Shown: positions 9,571 to 18,367, counted from the first letter of the stretch. The stretch is DNA of 64,000 nt from an uncultured Desulfovibrio sp. (GCA_913060505.1 CAJXRQ010000017.1:1-64000); one strand, 5' to 3'. Numbers and translations: made by a program. Notes: generated from the letters alone by a model not told the origin.

Positions 9571-9582
9571 AAGTGCGTACTT
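9571..9582. promoter_or_regulatory. candidate HxlR operator
   Basis: Short inverted repeat AAGT-GCGT-ACTT in the spacer between the divergent HxlR gene and the nitroreductase operon. Position and symmetry fit a dimeric winged-helix regulator; the site is short and could be chance. Confidence 0.35.
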
Positions 9583-9665
9583 GCTATAAGGTGCATTGTG
9601 GCAGAAAAAAGCTGTATCGTAAATCTCGGCAACAGCCGTTTTGAATTTTGAAAAGGAGAAAAATC

Positions 9666-10181
9666 ATGGAATTGTTCGAAGCGCTGAAAACCCGGCGAAG
9701 CATCCGCAAATTTACGGACGAGCCTGTCTCCGACGATGAACTGAAGACAGTTCTGGAAGCGGCCATGATGGCTCCCAGTGCGGGAAATGCGCAGCCATGG
9801 CAATTCATTGTGGTCACGGAGCAGGAAAAGCTTGAAAAGATCGGTTCGATCAATCCCTATGCAGCCATGGCAGCCCGTGCTCCGGTCAGCATACTGGTTT
9901 GCGGGGATTTGAGTCTTGAAAAGTTCCCCGGCTATTGGGTGCAGGATTGTTCCGCAGCCGTGGAGAACATGCTGCTGGCTATCCATGGGCTGGGGCTTGG
10001 CGCTGTCTGGACCGGTGTTCATCCCCTGAAGGAACGCATAAAGGGCTTCCGCGATTTGCTCGGCCTGCCCGAACAGATTCAGCCTTTGGCTTTTCTGGTT
10101 ATCGGACATCCCGACCAGCAGTTGAAATCCGAATCACGGTATCGTGAGGACAGGATTCATCACAATCAGTGGGAGGGGTAG
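9666..10181 (+). CDS. nitroreductase family FMN oxidoreductase
   Basis: 171 residues, a compact member of the NAD(P)H:FMN nitroreductase superfamily. The N-terminal FMN-phosphate motif RRSIRKF, followed by AAMMAPSAGNAQPWQFIVV, is the standard signature. Near residue 100, DCSAAVENMLLAIHGLGLGAVWTG is the dimer-interface helix, and the end carries FLVIGHP. The ATG at 9666 has AAGGAG upstream; the earlier TTG at 9648 overlaps that site. Two bases separate its stop from the next gene's start, so it heads a three-gene redox operon. The substrate is unknown; quinones or nitro compounds are plausible given the HxlR neighbour. Confidence 0.95.
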   Translation: MELFEALKTRRSIRKFTDEPVSDDELKTVLEAAMMAPSAGNAQPWQFIVVTEQEKLEKIGSINPYAAMAARAPVSILVCGDLSLEKFPGYWVQDCSAAVENMLLAIHGLGLGAVWTGVHPLKERIKGFRDLLGLPEQIQPLAFLVIGHPDQQLKSESRYREDRIHHNQWEG

Positions 10182-10183
10182 GC

Positions 10184-10474
10184 ATGGAAAGCATTAGCGT
10201 ACATGTGTTGTTCGAGGCCCGTCCCGGCAGCGGGAACGCCGCGGAAAAGGTTCTGGTGCAACTGCAGGAATGCAGCCGCAAGGATCCGGGCTGCCTGCAA
10301 TATGACATGCATCGCCACCCGGAAAACCGGGATCAGTTCATGCTTTTCGAGCGTTGGGAATCTCGGGAAATGTTGGATGCTCACCTCAAGTTGGCGCATC
10401 TGGCGGAATTTGAAAACGTGGTGAAGGATCTGCTGGCCCGTGAACCGCAGATTTCCTTTTGGCAGCCGGTTTAA
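10184..10474 (+). CDS. antibiotic-biosynthesis-monooxygenase (ABM) domain protein
   Basis: 96 residues, all one ABM/YgiN-like ferredoxin-fold domain. Markers are VHVLFEARPGSG at the start, then CLQYDMHRHPENRDQFMLFERW and the helix DAHLKLAHLAEF. Dimeric relatives act as small quinol monooxygenases or heme/aldehyde-handling proteins. The start ATG has GGAGGGG upstream and lies two bases after the nitroreductase stop. Between a nitroreductase and a flavodoxin-fold protein, a part in quinone or electrophile detoxification is likely, though many ABM proteins have no proven activity. Confidence 0.92.
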   Translation: MESISVHVLFEARPGSGNAAEKVLVQLQECSRKDPGCLQYDMHRHPENRDQFMLFERWESREMLDAHLKLAHLAEFENVVKDLLAREPQISFWQPV

Positions 10475-10485
10475 GGAGCAAAACG

Positions 10486-11064
10486 ATGAAAGTAGTGGCA
10501 TTTAACGGCAGTGCCCGTAAAGGCGGTAACACTGCGGACATGCTTAAGGCCGTGTTGGTGCAGCTGGAAGCAAACGGTATTGAGACCGAACTGGTGGAAC
10601 TTGGCGGCAAGAAAATGCACGGGTGCATTGCCTGCTACAAGTGCTTTGAAAACAAAGACGGACGCTGTGCGGTCAAAAACGATTTCATGAACGAATGTAT
10701 TGAACGCATGAACGATACAGACGGAATTTTGCTTGGCTCTCCGACCTACTATGCCAATATTTCAACGGAAATGAAGGCGCTCATCGACCGTGTCGGACTG
10801 GTGGCCCGTGCCAACGGGAACACCTTGCGACGCAAGGTTGGCGCTGCCGTTGTCGCTGCACGCCGAGGCGGGGCCGTGCATGCCTTCAACTCCATGAACC
10901 ATTTTTTCTTTATCAACGAGATGGTGGTTCCCGGAGCCGACTATTGGAACATGGGATTCGGAATGGAAAAGGGCGATGTGCTCAAGGATGAGGAAGCCAT
11001 GCATACCATGCAGGTTCTTGGCGACAATATGGCCTGGGTCATGAAAGCCCTGAACAAGGCATAG
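10486..11064 (+). CDS. flavodoxin-fold NAD(P)H-dependent oxidoreductase, iron-sulfur flavoprotein-like
   Basis: 192 residues. The flavin-phosphate loop is GSARKGGNTADML (about 8-20) and the isoalloxazine loop is GSPTYYANIS. Four cysteines at about 47, 50, 53 and 61 (C-x2-C-x2-C-x7-C) lie where iron-sulfur flavoproteins bind a compact 4Fe-4S cluster, so the protein may carry both FMN and Fe-S; this is inferred from spacing. The start follows AAGGAG and lies 11 bases after the ABM stop. It is the last gene of the HxlR-facing operon and is followed by a strong terminator. Confidence 0.9.
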   Translation: MKVVAFNGSARKGGNTADMLKAVLVQLEANGIETELVELGGKKMHGCIACYKCFENKDGRCAVKNDFMNECIERMNDTDGILLGSPTYYANISTEMKALIDRVGLVARANGNTLRRKVGAAVVAARRGGAVHAFNSMNHFFFINEMVVPGADYWNMGFGMEKGDVLKDEEAMHTMQVLGDNMAWVMKALNKA

Positions 11065-11101
11065 GTCTGGAGTGTTTTTGTAGAGCCCCCGCATCTTTTG
11101 A

Positions 11102-11142
11102 AGTTGTGCCCGGTCTGCACTGCAGGCCGGGCACAACTTTTT
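11102..11142 (+). terminator. intrinsic terminator of the redox operon
   Basis: 17-bp stem (one G-U-type pair) with arms at 11102-11118 and 11122-11138, a three-base loop, and a run of five T at 11138-11142. It lies 37 bp after the flavoprotein stop. Confidence 0.93.
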
Positions 11143-11206
11143 CATGACATTTTTAGTTTTTTCGAGAGGGATCGTTCAGGTTTTTTTTTACGTGACGTCT
11201 TACCGT

Positions 11207-11623
11207 TCAGAATTCCCGGTTCATTTTTTCCAATGCCGTTTCAAGAACTTTTCGTTCTTCATCCGTCAATTTGGCGGTTATGTCAGCGGTTAGTCGGTTG
11301 TGCTGCATGTCGTGCTCGGCAAAAATCTCCATGCCTGCGCTGGTCAGCTCCACCAGTATGGATCGGCGATCCGTGTCGTGCGGCCTGCGGCGAACCAGAC
11401 CGGAAGCTTCAAGCCTGTCCACCATGACGGTGAGCGTGCCCGTGGTTACTCCCATTTTCCCGGCCAGTTCTTTCATGCGCAGGGCCGAGTGAATACCAAG
11501 TATTTCCAGCGCGTGCATTTGTGGCAAGCTCAATCCGTTGTCGCGCACCACACCATGCTCCCATGAGGAGAGTTTTTCGAAAAATTCCACCAGCAGCATG
11601 GTCAAATGTTCAAGTTCCGCCAT
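11207..11623 (-). CDS. MarR-family transcriptional regulator
   Basis: 138 residues. The winged helix runs from about 35 to 105, with LSLPQMHALEILG, MKELAGKMGVTTGTLTVMVDRLEASGLV and the wing RRPHDTDRRSILVELT. It lies 11 bp downstream of the Ni/Co exporter on the same strand, so the two are co-transcribed, and the TTTGA/TCAAA palindromes upstream of the exporter are candidate operators for autoregulation. MarR control of a metal exporter would differ from the usual NikR or RcnR; the ligand cannot be read from the sequence. Confidence 0.94.
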   Translation of the reverse strand: MAELEHLTMLLVEFFEKLSSWEHGVVRDNGLSLPQMHALEILGIHSALRMKELAGKMGVTTGTLTVMVDRLEASGLVRRRPHDTDRRSILVELTSAGMEIFAEHDMQHNRLTADITAKLTDEERKVLETALEKMNREF

Positions 11624-11634
11624 GAATGTTCCTT

Positions 11635-12402
11635 TTAGCTAATGAGGTTGCCGTACAGACTATAGGTGCCGAAAGCTACGGTCAACAGGCCGGCCGTGCG
11701 CATGATGGCCGGTTCCACCCATGGGCGCTGCAATCGCCGCATCAGTCCGGTAATTTTGAATATCGCAAAAATGACTCCGGCAAGAGCGATGCCGGTGCCG
11801 ATGGCATAAATGCCGAACACGGCGACGGACTTGATCGCGTTGCCCGAGTTCAATGCATAGGAATACATGATGGCAACCGTTGGGCAGGGGACAATCATGT
11901 TTATGAATCCCAGTGTGCCAAGGCCCCATGCCGTGGAACGACGTGCGGACAAAGGCAGGTGCTTGTGGTGGTCATGGTGATGCTCGTGAGCATGGTCGTG
12001 ATGATGTTCGTGTGTGTGGTCATGGCAATCATGGCAGTCGTGATGGTGATGATGTCCGTCTTCGTCATGATCATGGTCGTGGCTGTGCAATAAATGTGGC
12101 TTCGCAAGAAGGATGATGCCCAGTACGACTATGATGCCGCCTGTCACGAGATCGGTGAGTGTTCGGATGGAGTCGGGCAACCCGGTGGACAGCAGCCCCA
12201 GGATCAGACCGATGGCAAGGCACCCGAGAGATGTTCCGGCAATGAAGGAAGCCGTGAGTATGCCCACCCGGCGTCCGCTATGGTCTCCGGCCACAAAAGG
12301 AGCGAGCACCAACCAGGAGTGTCCGCACGGATTAATCCCGTGTATCAGGCCGAGGAACATGCTGGACTGCAGCGCGACAAGAAATAGAGTGTCAGTATTC
12401 AT
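11635..12402 (-). CDS. NicO/RcnA-type nickel-cobalt exporter
   Basis: About 255 residues from the ATG at 12402, which has GAGG upstream. Six hydrophobic segments are visible, three before and three after a cytosolic loop at about residues 106-148 that is nearly all His, Asp, Glu and Cys (over 20 His), a metal-binding hallmark of RcnA-like exporters. The first helix carries HGINPCGHSW, the NicO motif, and the second half has FINMIVPCPTVAIMYSYAL. Predicted function is export of Ni or Co across the inner membrane. First gene of a two-gene operon with the MarR regulator. Confidence 0.92.
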   Translation of the reverse strand: MNTDTLFLVALQSSMFLGLIHGINPCGHSWLVLAPFVAGDHSGRRVGILTASFIAGTSLGCLAIGLILGLLSTGLPDSIRTLTDLVTGGIIVVLGIILLAKPHLLHSHDHDHDEDGHHHHHDCHDCHDHTHEHHHDHAHEHHHDHHKHLPLSARRSTAWGLGTLGFINMIVPCPTVAIMYSYALNSGNAIKSVAVFGIYAIGTGIALAGVIFAIFKITGLMRRLQRPWVEPAIMRTAGLLTVAFGTYSLYGNLIS

Positions 12403-12417
12403 TTGAACCTCATATTG

Positions 12418-12462
12418 TTTGATGTTCAAAATGAAATATTGTCAAAAAGTTTGATAGTCAAG
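12418..12462. promoter_or_regulatory. two candidate MarR operators upstream of the Ni/Co exporter
   Basis: Two related 13-bp imperfect palindromes: TTTGATGTTCAAA (12418-12430) and TTTGATAGTCAAG (12450-12462). Their starts are 32 bp apart, close to three helical turns. They lie immediately upstream of the exporter start. Operator role is inferred. Confidence 0.55.
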
Positions 12463-12486
12463 ATAAAATCGGGAGCAGAGGAATTT

Positions 12487-14781
12487 TTATTTGGCAGGAA
12501 GGACGACTGTGACCACGGTTTCGCCCGGCAGGGATGTGTCCAGCCATGCGTCGCCGCCGTGGGTGCGGGCGATGAGGCGAACGGAATATGTTCCCAGCCC
12601 GGAGCCTTTTGACGAACTTGCCTTGGCGTATTTGTCGAAGAATGTATCACGTAATTCCGGGGGAACCGAGCCCTGATTGTGCACGGCGATGGAAACCGCG
12701 TGGTTGCGGGAGAGTTTGACCTGCACGGCCGTATCTTCCGGAGCGGCTTCAATGGCGTTTTTGACCATGTTCGAGAGCATAGCGTGCATGAGAGCGTATT
12801 CGCCCATGACCAGAAATACCGGCTCGGATTCCGGTGCCGTCACACCGATGCTTACGTTTTTGGCTCGCAACATTGGACGAACCTCTCCGCGGATTTGTTC
12901 CAGCAGATGAAGCAGGTCCATTTTTTCCGGTGACAGTTCGTAGGTGCCGGTTTCCATTTTGTAGAGATCCAGCGAACGATTGATGAGTTCGAGCATGGAC
13001 TCTCCGGCCTTGCGGATCACCTTGACCATTTCGGTTTGTTTGGGACTCAGGTTGCCCAGACGAATCACTTCGTCGGGCAGGCCGATGACTGCCCCCAGAG
13101 GTGTTTTGAGGTCATGCCGGGCCATGCGTTCCATGTCCTCGCGCAAAGCCTCGGCCCGGCGCATGTCGGAAATATCCCTGCTTACGCCCTGCATGCCGAC
13201 CATTTCCCCGTCCTCGTTATAGAGCACGGTAGCGCGCATCTCCACCCAGACCGTGGATTCGTCCTTGCATTTTATTTCAAGGTCGAGAGTCAGGAGTTCA
13301 TTCGTTTGCTGTTTGTTCTGAATATTGTTTTCCAGATCGGTCATGACCTTGAGCAACGTCGGCCGGGAGCCGGGGGCCACAAAATCCCACAGGGGGCGGT
13401 TGAGCACTTCCATCATGTCAAAGCCGCGCAGCCGGTAGTCCGAAGGACTGACGTACGTGAAGCGCATGTTGGCATCCAGCCCCCAGATGATGTCGGTCAC
13501 GTTTTCCGTTATTAGGCGGTATTTGCTTTCGCTTTTGCGCAGGGCTTCTTCCATGTGGCGTCTTCTGGTCATGTCCGTGCCAACGCACAGGATGGTGCGG
13601 AAGCGCCCTCGTGTGTCCAGAGATGGACGGTTGGACCATGAAATCCATACGATTTCGCCATTTTCCCGTACACTTTGCAATTCATACTCTGGAGCGGAGG
13701 CCGGGGAGCGGAGCATTTTTTCAATTTGTGCGGCCTGGTTGGTTCCGTCCACGGACAAGGAAGGGATCAGCGTACCCATAACTGGCTTTCCAACCACGCT
13801 CTCCTTTTCCAGGCCATAGAATGAAAGGGCGTATTCATTGATAAATGCTATGGTTCCGTCCGTTTCAAGACGAAGAATCAGGCTTCTGGCCTGATGCACG
13901 AGGTGCATATATTCTTCGCGGGCCAGAGCCCTTGCTTGCATCTGGTGCAAAGTGAACCAGACCGTCAGGGCAAAAAGCAGGGCCAGCGTGGCTCCGGCGC
14001 CAAGGATGAACGGGCAGTATGGCGAATGGCTCCACCCGTCATAGGGCGCGGCTGCGAGCATCCAGTATCCCTGAGGCAGGAGCATGTTAATGATCACCGG
14101 ATCATGGTCGAAAACGGAAAGATTTCCGGTGACCACCTGCCAGCCTTCTTCGGGCGAGGGAGCTTTCACGACCTTTTGAAGGCTCGGGTAGTCTGAAAGC
14201 CCCGCTTCCATGAACAATGGGTCGGGATCAACGATCATTGCTACCGTGCCCCAGAACGGTCCCGCGTCGATGCGTCCTTTCTGGTGCAGGAATATTGGGG
14301 CCGCTGCCACAATACCGGTCTGGTTCTGTCCTACGGATGTCGGACCGGCCAGATATATGCCCCGGCGGGCAATGCTGTTTTCGATGATTTCGGCACGGAT
14401 GCCTGACAGTCCCTTGTGCACGTCGGTGCCGACCAAAGCGACCCGAAGACTGGTGGGATAGGCGTGGATGATAGTCGATCCCTGTGCCAGAATCACGCCT
14501 TGTATTCCTTTTTGTCCAAAGGTCAGGCTTCTGGTCAGGGTGTCGAATTCCTGCCGGTTTATGTCCGGGTTGGAGGCAACGGCGGCCTTGATGCCGCGTA
14601 CGGTGTTGAGCTTGTTGCCAAGAGCGTTTTCAAAACGGCTCTGGATGGTGCTGAGTTTGTAGAATGTGTCGAGCCGTTCTTTTGTGCGCTGGGCTCTGGT
14701 GTCCGTTTGTTCCACGAGAAAAGTCGCGCCCATCAAGGCGGCGAACAGGATCAGGGGAATCAGCAAAGTAGAACGTTTCAA
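12487..14781 (-). CDS. membrane sensor histidine kinase, CHASE-PAS-PAS-HisKA-HATPase
   Basis: 764 residues from a TTG at 14781 preceded by GGAGG six bases upstream; an upstream TTG at 14838 lacks such a site. Domains in order: membrane helix 4-24; periplasmic CHASE domain about 55-250 (AYPTSLRVALVG, SIARRGIYLAGP, FWGTVAMIVD); second helix 257-279; PAS about 286-406; PAS-PAC about 416-541; HisKA with phospho-acceptor His at about 556 (ARHDLKTPLG); HATPase with NMVKNAIEAA and GSGLGTYS. It senses an extracytoplasmic ligand and autophosphorylates in the cytosol. No response regulator is adjacent. It lies 79 bp downstream of the phospholipase-like gene on the same strand. Confidence 0.93.
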   Translation of the reverse strand: MKRSTLLIPLILFAALMGATFLVEQTDTRAQRTKERLDTFYKLSTIQSRFENALGNKLNTVRGIKAAVASNPDINRQEFDTLTRSLTFGQKGIQGVILAQGSTIIHAYPTSLRVALVGTDVHKGLSGIRAEIIENSIARRGIYLAGPTSVGQNQTGIVAAAPIFLHQKGRIDAGPFWGTVAMIVDPDPLFMEAGLSDYPSLQKVVKAPSPEEGWQVVTGNLSVFDHDPVIINMLLPQGYWMLAAAPYDGWSHSPYCPFILGAGATLALLFALTVWFTLHQMQARALAREEYMHLVHQARSLILRLETDGTIAFINEYALSFYGLEKESVVGKPVMGTLIPSLSVDGTNQAAQIEKMLRSPASAPEYELQSVRENGEIVWISWSNRPSLDTRGRFRTILCVGTDMTRRRHMEEALRKSESKYRLITENVTDIIWGLDANMRFTYVSPSDYRLRGFDMMEVLNRPLWDFVAPGSRPTLLKVMTDLENNIQNKQQTNELLTLDLEIKCKDESTVWVEMRATVLYNEDGEMVGMQGVSRDISDMRRAEALREDMERMARHDLKTPLGAVIGLPDEVIRLGNLSPKQTEMVKVIRKAGESMLELINRSLDLYKMETGTYELSPEKMDLLHLLEQIRGEVRPMLRAKNVSIGVTAPESEPVFLVMGEYALMHAMLSNMVKNAIEAAPEDTAVQVKLSRNHAVSIAVHNQGSVPPELRDTFFDKYAKASSSKGSGLGTYSVRLIARTHGGDAWLDTSLPGETVVTVVLPAK

Positions 14782-14860
14782 GGGTGCCTCCGGGCGTTGT
14801 TTAGCCGGACTAGGAGGCAGGATAGCACTCTTGGGCAATTAAGAGAATGATTTTAGAATA

Positions 14861-15769
14861 CTATTGTCCCTGTGCTCTGGCATACCTGTTGGCGGAAGAA
14901 TACACCGGGGGAAGTGTGCAGAGTTGAGCGGCCGGGGAAAAGAGAATGGTGTTGGTCTTGCGGCGGCGCAAGCGCTTGGTCCGCAGCCCTCGCACCTTGT
15001 CCAGATTCCGGCTGCCGATGGGGTCGAATGCCCGGGTTGCTGCATCTTCGGGGCAGGCGAGCACGTCCATGGCCGCGCGGGTGGCAAGGTCAACCATGTC
15101 GTCCAGATAGGTTCCGGCCTGCGGCCAGGGTTGCATGCGCCCGGCAATGCCCAGCGAATGATCCCAGCTCTTGCGGGTGCACAAGTTCAGGCTGCCCATC
15201 ATGAGCCGTTTCTTGATCAGGAACGTCCAGCGGCGTTGGGCGGTGGCCGAAAGGAGTGCGCCTTCCTGGCGTCTGCTCGGCGTTCGGAAGAGCCTGAGGG
15301 CCTCGTTGGGGCACCAATCCGTTTTCAGGTCTGCCTGCATTTCGACGTATACATGGCCTGCGTTGCCGCCATAAGGCATGTTCCAGAGCATGTTGGGAAC
15401 GAAATAATTGTGGGCCACCACATCTGCGGCAAGGTGTGTCAGATAGCCGCGAGCATAAGCTTTGGTGCGCGGGTCGTGCGCGGATTTGAGCAGTTTCAGG
15501 CCGGTTTCCCAGTTATGGCTGTGCCCCGGCTTGAATCTGGTCCCTTTTCCGATGAAGATGTCCGCGCTCAGACAACCGTACAGGAACGCGGAAGAATGTC
15601 GCAGCAGATTCTCGGCCAGTACTGCAGGGAAAAGGTGCAGGTTGGCCAGTGCCGTCTGGCCAATGGCCAGATGCACGCCGGGGCCCCATGCCATGGCATG
15701 GTCCGGAAAACCGAGAATGGCTGTGAGTGTGGCGCAGAAGATCGCGCACAGAGTCAATACTTTTTTCAT
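14861..15769 (-). CDS. zinc-dependent phospholipase C-like exported protein
   Basis: About 302 residues from an ATG with a GAGCGAGGT site. A cleavable signal peptide covers residues 1-27, ending near DHAMA, so the mature protein would begin with Trp (WGPGVHL). An N-terminal Trp with a downstream His, then HSHNWETG and YLTHLAADVVAHNYFVP, are the metal-ligand pattern of the zinc-dependent PLC / S1-P1 nuclease fold. The Trp amino group, His and Asp residues would hold a tri-zinc centre. The C terminus is long and basic (LRTKRLRRRK) and may be an extension. Substrate is unknown. Confidence 0.82.
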   Translation of the reverse strand: MKKVLTLCAIFCATLTAILGFPDHAMAWGPGVHLAIGQTALANLHLFPAVLAENLLRHSSAFLYGCLSADIFIGKGTRFKPGHSHNWETGLKLLKSAHDPRTKAYARGYLTHLAADVVAHNYFVPNMLWNMPYGGNAGHVYVEMQADLKTDWCPNEALRLFRTPSRRQEGALLSATAQRRWTFLIKKRLMMGSLNLCTRKSWDHSLGIAGRMQPWPQAGTYLDDMVDLATRAAMDVLACPEDAATRAFDPIGSRNLDKVRGLRTKRLRRRKTNTILFSPAAQLCTLPPVYSSANRYARAQGQ

Positions 15770-15842
15770 ACCTCGCTCCCGCGCCCAAAGTAAGGATGTG
15801 GGCGGCCAAGTCAAGCTTTTTTCGGTTACGATATAGTAGGAT

Positions 15843-17204
15843 TTATCGCCCGGTTTCCGGAGCAGAAGAGAGCTTTTGGATATTTATTGCAGCATATCGG
15901 TAGGCTATGGCGGCCGAGGTCCAGACGATAAGGCAAATGGACCACCAGATGGAGACCAGTCCCAGATCCAGAATTCGGGTGCACAGCCAGAAAAGTAGGG
16001 CCGGAGCCGCGAGTTGCCGCCACAGGCCCAGCCAGACGGCGAACATGGGGCGTTTCATGCCTTGCAGTGCGGAAGTGCATACAAAGATGATCACGTAGCC
16101 GAAAAAGACCAGTGAATCGATGCGCAAGTATGTTGCACCCATGGCTGCAACGACTTCGTCCTTGGTAAAAAGGTTCATGAACGGTCGGGCAAGTGCAATG
16201 ACCGGCACGGCGGCAGGAAGCATTATCCATGCGCCATATTTGAGGCAGGTTCGCATGGTCTCGCGGATCCGGTCAATATCACCGGCGCCATAGTTTTGGG
16301 CGACGATGGAGAGGGCGGCCACGTTCAGGCCGATGCTGGGCAGCAGGGCGATTTGTTCCACGCGCGTGGCAACGCCATAGGCGGCAATCGCTTCCTGCCC
16401 GAAATCGCTAACAAACGTATTGATGATGAACATGCCCATCCCGATGGTCAAAAAATTCACGCTGGCCGGGAGACCCTGTCGGGCGATATCCAGAAATATG
16501 CGGGGGCGTGGAATGAGGTTGCGCCCTTTCCCCGTGTGCAGCAGTCCTGTGCGGCGAACCTTGAACAAGAGGTACGAGCTGCCAACGCACTGGATCAGCA
16601 CGGTCGCCCAGGCGACACCGGCCACCCCCATGGCCGGGATGCCCAGTCCTCCGAAAATGAACCATGGATCAAGCACGCAGTTGAGGATGGCCCCGAGAAC
16701 AAGAAAATTGCGCATGGTTTTGGTGTCGCCCGTGGCCTGAAGCGTGGCGTTGAACATGTATATCAGCAGAAAGGCCGGAGCCGCCGAAAAAATGGGCACC
16801 GTGTAGGCCATGCAGGTTTCGAGATAGGCCCCGTGCGCTCCCATGGCCCGGAACAACATGGGGGCGAACCAGATGCCGAAAACAGCCAGCAGCAGACTGA
16901 CGACCAGCCCGAAACTCACGGTTTGCACCACGTACAGGCATGCCTGATTTTGCCTCTTTTCGCCGAGGGCCGAACCGATCAGGGCCATGGAGCCGACCTG
17001 TATGCCCGATCCAACGGCTATCAGAATGAAAAATACGGGCAGGGACAGGGAGAGCGCGGCCTGTGCTTCGGTGCCGATAAGCCCGGCAAACCATGTGTCC
17101 ACCACATTGAACATGGTGTTGAAAAAAAGCCCCACGCTGGCCGGAATGGCGATGCTGCGAATCAGGCCGGGGATGGGCTGGGTGGTCAGGGTGTTTTCCT
17201 GCAT
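15843..17204 (-). CDS. MATE-family efflux transporter
   Basis: 453 residues with the twelve-helix, two-lobe MATE layout. Visible are the N-lobe segments GLFFNTMFNVVDTWFAGLIG and SGIQVGSMALIGSALGEKR, and the C-lobe repeat near ASVNFLTIGMGMFIINTFV and NVAALSIVAQNYGAGD. The class exports cationic drugs or metabolites using H+ or Na+. The start follows GGAAAC and gives a normal N terminus. It sits alone between the phospholipase-like gene (73 bp) and a terminator at 17246. The substrate cannot be predicted. Confidence 0.95.
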   Translation of the reverse strand: MQENTLTTQPIPGLIRSIAIPASVGLFFNTMFNVVDTWFAGLIGTEAQAALSLSLPVFFILIAVGSGIQVGSMALIGSALGEKRQNQACLYVVQTVSFGLVVSLLLAVFGIWFAPMLFRAMGAHGAYLETCMAYTVPIFSAAPAFLLIYMFNATLQATGDTKTMRNFLVLGAILNCVLDPWFIFGGLGIPAMGVAGVAWATVLIQCVGSSYLLFKVRRTGLLHTGKGRNLIPRPRIFLDIARQGLPASVNFLTIGMGMFIINTFVSDFGQEAIAAYGVATRVEQIALLPSIGLNVAALSIVAQNYGAGDIDRIRETMRTCLKYGAWIMLPAAVPVIALARPFMNLFTKDEVVAAMGATYLRIDSLVFFGYVIIFVCTSALQGMKRPMFAVWLGLWRQLAAPALLFWLCTRILDLGLVSIWWSICLIVWTSAAIAYRYAAINIQKLSSAPETGR

Positions 17205-17245
17205 GATGTTTCCAGATTAACCTGCCCGCAACGTCGTGGCAATGA

Positions 17246-17277
17246 AAAGGCCGCCCCGCAAGAGCGGACCGGCCTTT
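17246..17277 (-). terminator. terminator after the phosphotransacetylase-like gene
   Basis: Hairpin with outer arms AAAGGCCG (17246-17253) and CGGCCTTT (17270-17277). Read leftward, the stem ends in TTTT, suiting the gene at 17303-18367, which it follows by 25 bp. Confidence 0.8.
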
Positions 17278-17302
17278 GGTTCTTTGTTGGGAGAGAAGGG
17301 CA

Positions 17303-18367
17303 CTATTCGAGGCCCAGCGATTTTTTGAGCGCCTGGAAGTCGATGTTGTCGGCCACGAGGTCCGCGCCCTGCTTGATTTTAATGGCATCGCGCAGTTTGT
17401 GGCGGGAAAGGATGGAATCCATTTTCTTGGCCACGGAGTATGTATCTTCGCGCACCATGATGATTGGGGTTTCCAGAACTTCCGAACGTGTCAGGATGAT
17501 GTCGTTGGGGTAAAGGTTGCCGGTCAGCACCAGACAGGGGCAGTCTCCCTCCAGCGCAACAAGCTGCACGTCGGAGCGGTCACCGCCCACGATGATGGCG
17601 GAGTTCTTTTTCTTGCGGAAGTGGGTCATGAAGTTTTCCACCTGCATGGTGCCGATGAGAAAACTTTCCACCACCCTGTCGGCCTTGTTATGGGCGGAGA
17701 TGACCTTGCCGCCCAGCCGCTCCGCAAGGTCGCCGACCTTGATGGCTCCCATGAGCGGATCGCGCGGGATGACGCCCAGCACATTGATGCCGCGGCTTTT
17801 CAGGAACGGAGCCAGAAGTTGTTTGACTTCGTCCATGAAGTGAGGCGGAACGTCATTGAGCACCACGCCGATAAGATTGTCGCCCAACACCTCTTTCATG
17901 ACCGCGAGGTAGTCGTACTTGAGTTCCTTGGCAAAGCGGTCGATGATCACGGTCTTGACGCCGAGGCGTTTGACCACGGTGACGGCGTCCGTATCGCAGT
18001 ATTTGCCTGAGTACATGGAACCCGATCCCGCGATGAGGGTCACGTCCTTGTCTTCTGAAATAATCTTGTAGTTCTCGGCAATGCTGTCGGCCAGCCCTTC
18101 CATCTTTCCGGAGAAGGCCTTGACCTTGAAGTCCTGCGTGACCACGACAGGAGTCACCTGTTCCGGGTCCTGATCAAGCCCGAGGACGTCCTGCACGAAC
18201 ATTGCGTCGTCGTCGCCAAGCTTGCCGTCCACTTCCACGGGCATGGCTCCCACAGGCTTCATGTAGCCTACGTTGTAGCCTTCCTTCTGGAACTTGAGGC
18301 CAAGCCCCATGACGATCATGTTCTTTCCCGAGTAGCCGGTGGTCGATCCGATGTAGAGACCGGGCAT
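17303..18367 (-). CDS. phosphotransacetylase N-terminal-like protein (BioD-like P-loop plus DRTGG domain)
   Basis: 354 residues. The N-terminal half is a BioD/CobB-type P-loop domain: LYIGSTTGYSGKNMIVMGLG replaces a classical Walker A, followed by GYMKPVGA and later TLIAGSGSMYSGKY. The C-terminal half (about 215-325) is a DRTGG-type ligand-binding domain (NFMTHFRKKKNSAIIVGGDRSDVQ). The catalytic phosphate-acetyltransferase domain found in full-length Pta is absent. The ATG has AGGAGG. It follows the ADP-forming acyl-CoA synthetase by 34 bp on the same strand, so the two form an operon. A regulatory or sensory role in acetyl-CoA/acetate metabolism is inferred. Confidence 0.88.
   Translation of the reverse strand: MPGLYIGSTTGYSGKNMIVMGLGLKFQKEGYNVGYMKPVGAMPVEVDGKLGDDDAMFVQDVLGLDQDPEQVTPVVVTQDFKVKAFSGKMEGLADSIAENYKIISEDKDVTLIAGSGSMYSGKYCDTDAVTVVKRLGVKTVIIDRFAKELKYDYLAVMKEVLGDNLIGVVLNDVPPHFMDEVKQLLAPFLKSRGINVLGVIPRDPLMGAIKVGDLAERLGGKVISAHNKADRVVESFLIGTMQVENFMTHFRKKKNSAIIVGGDRSDVQLVALEGDCPCLVLTGNLYPNDIILTRSEVLETPIIMVREDTYSVAKKMDSILSRHKLRDAIKIKQGADLVADNIDFQALKKSLGLE

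Noticed and set aside
17850-17890. GCCGATAA sequences in coding regions (also near 188 and 17080) resembling FliA -10 boxes
   Set aside because: They lie inside genes and lack a -35 at the right distance; only the copy at 53121-53128 sits before an operon with correct spacing.
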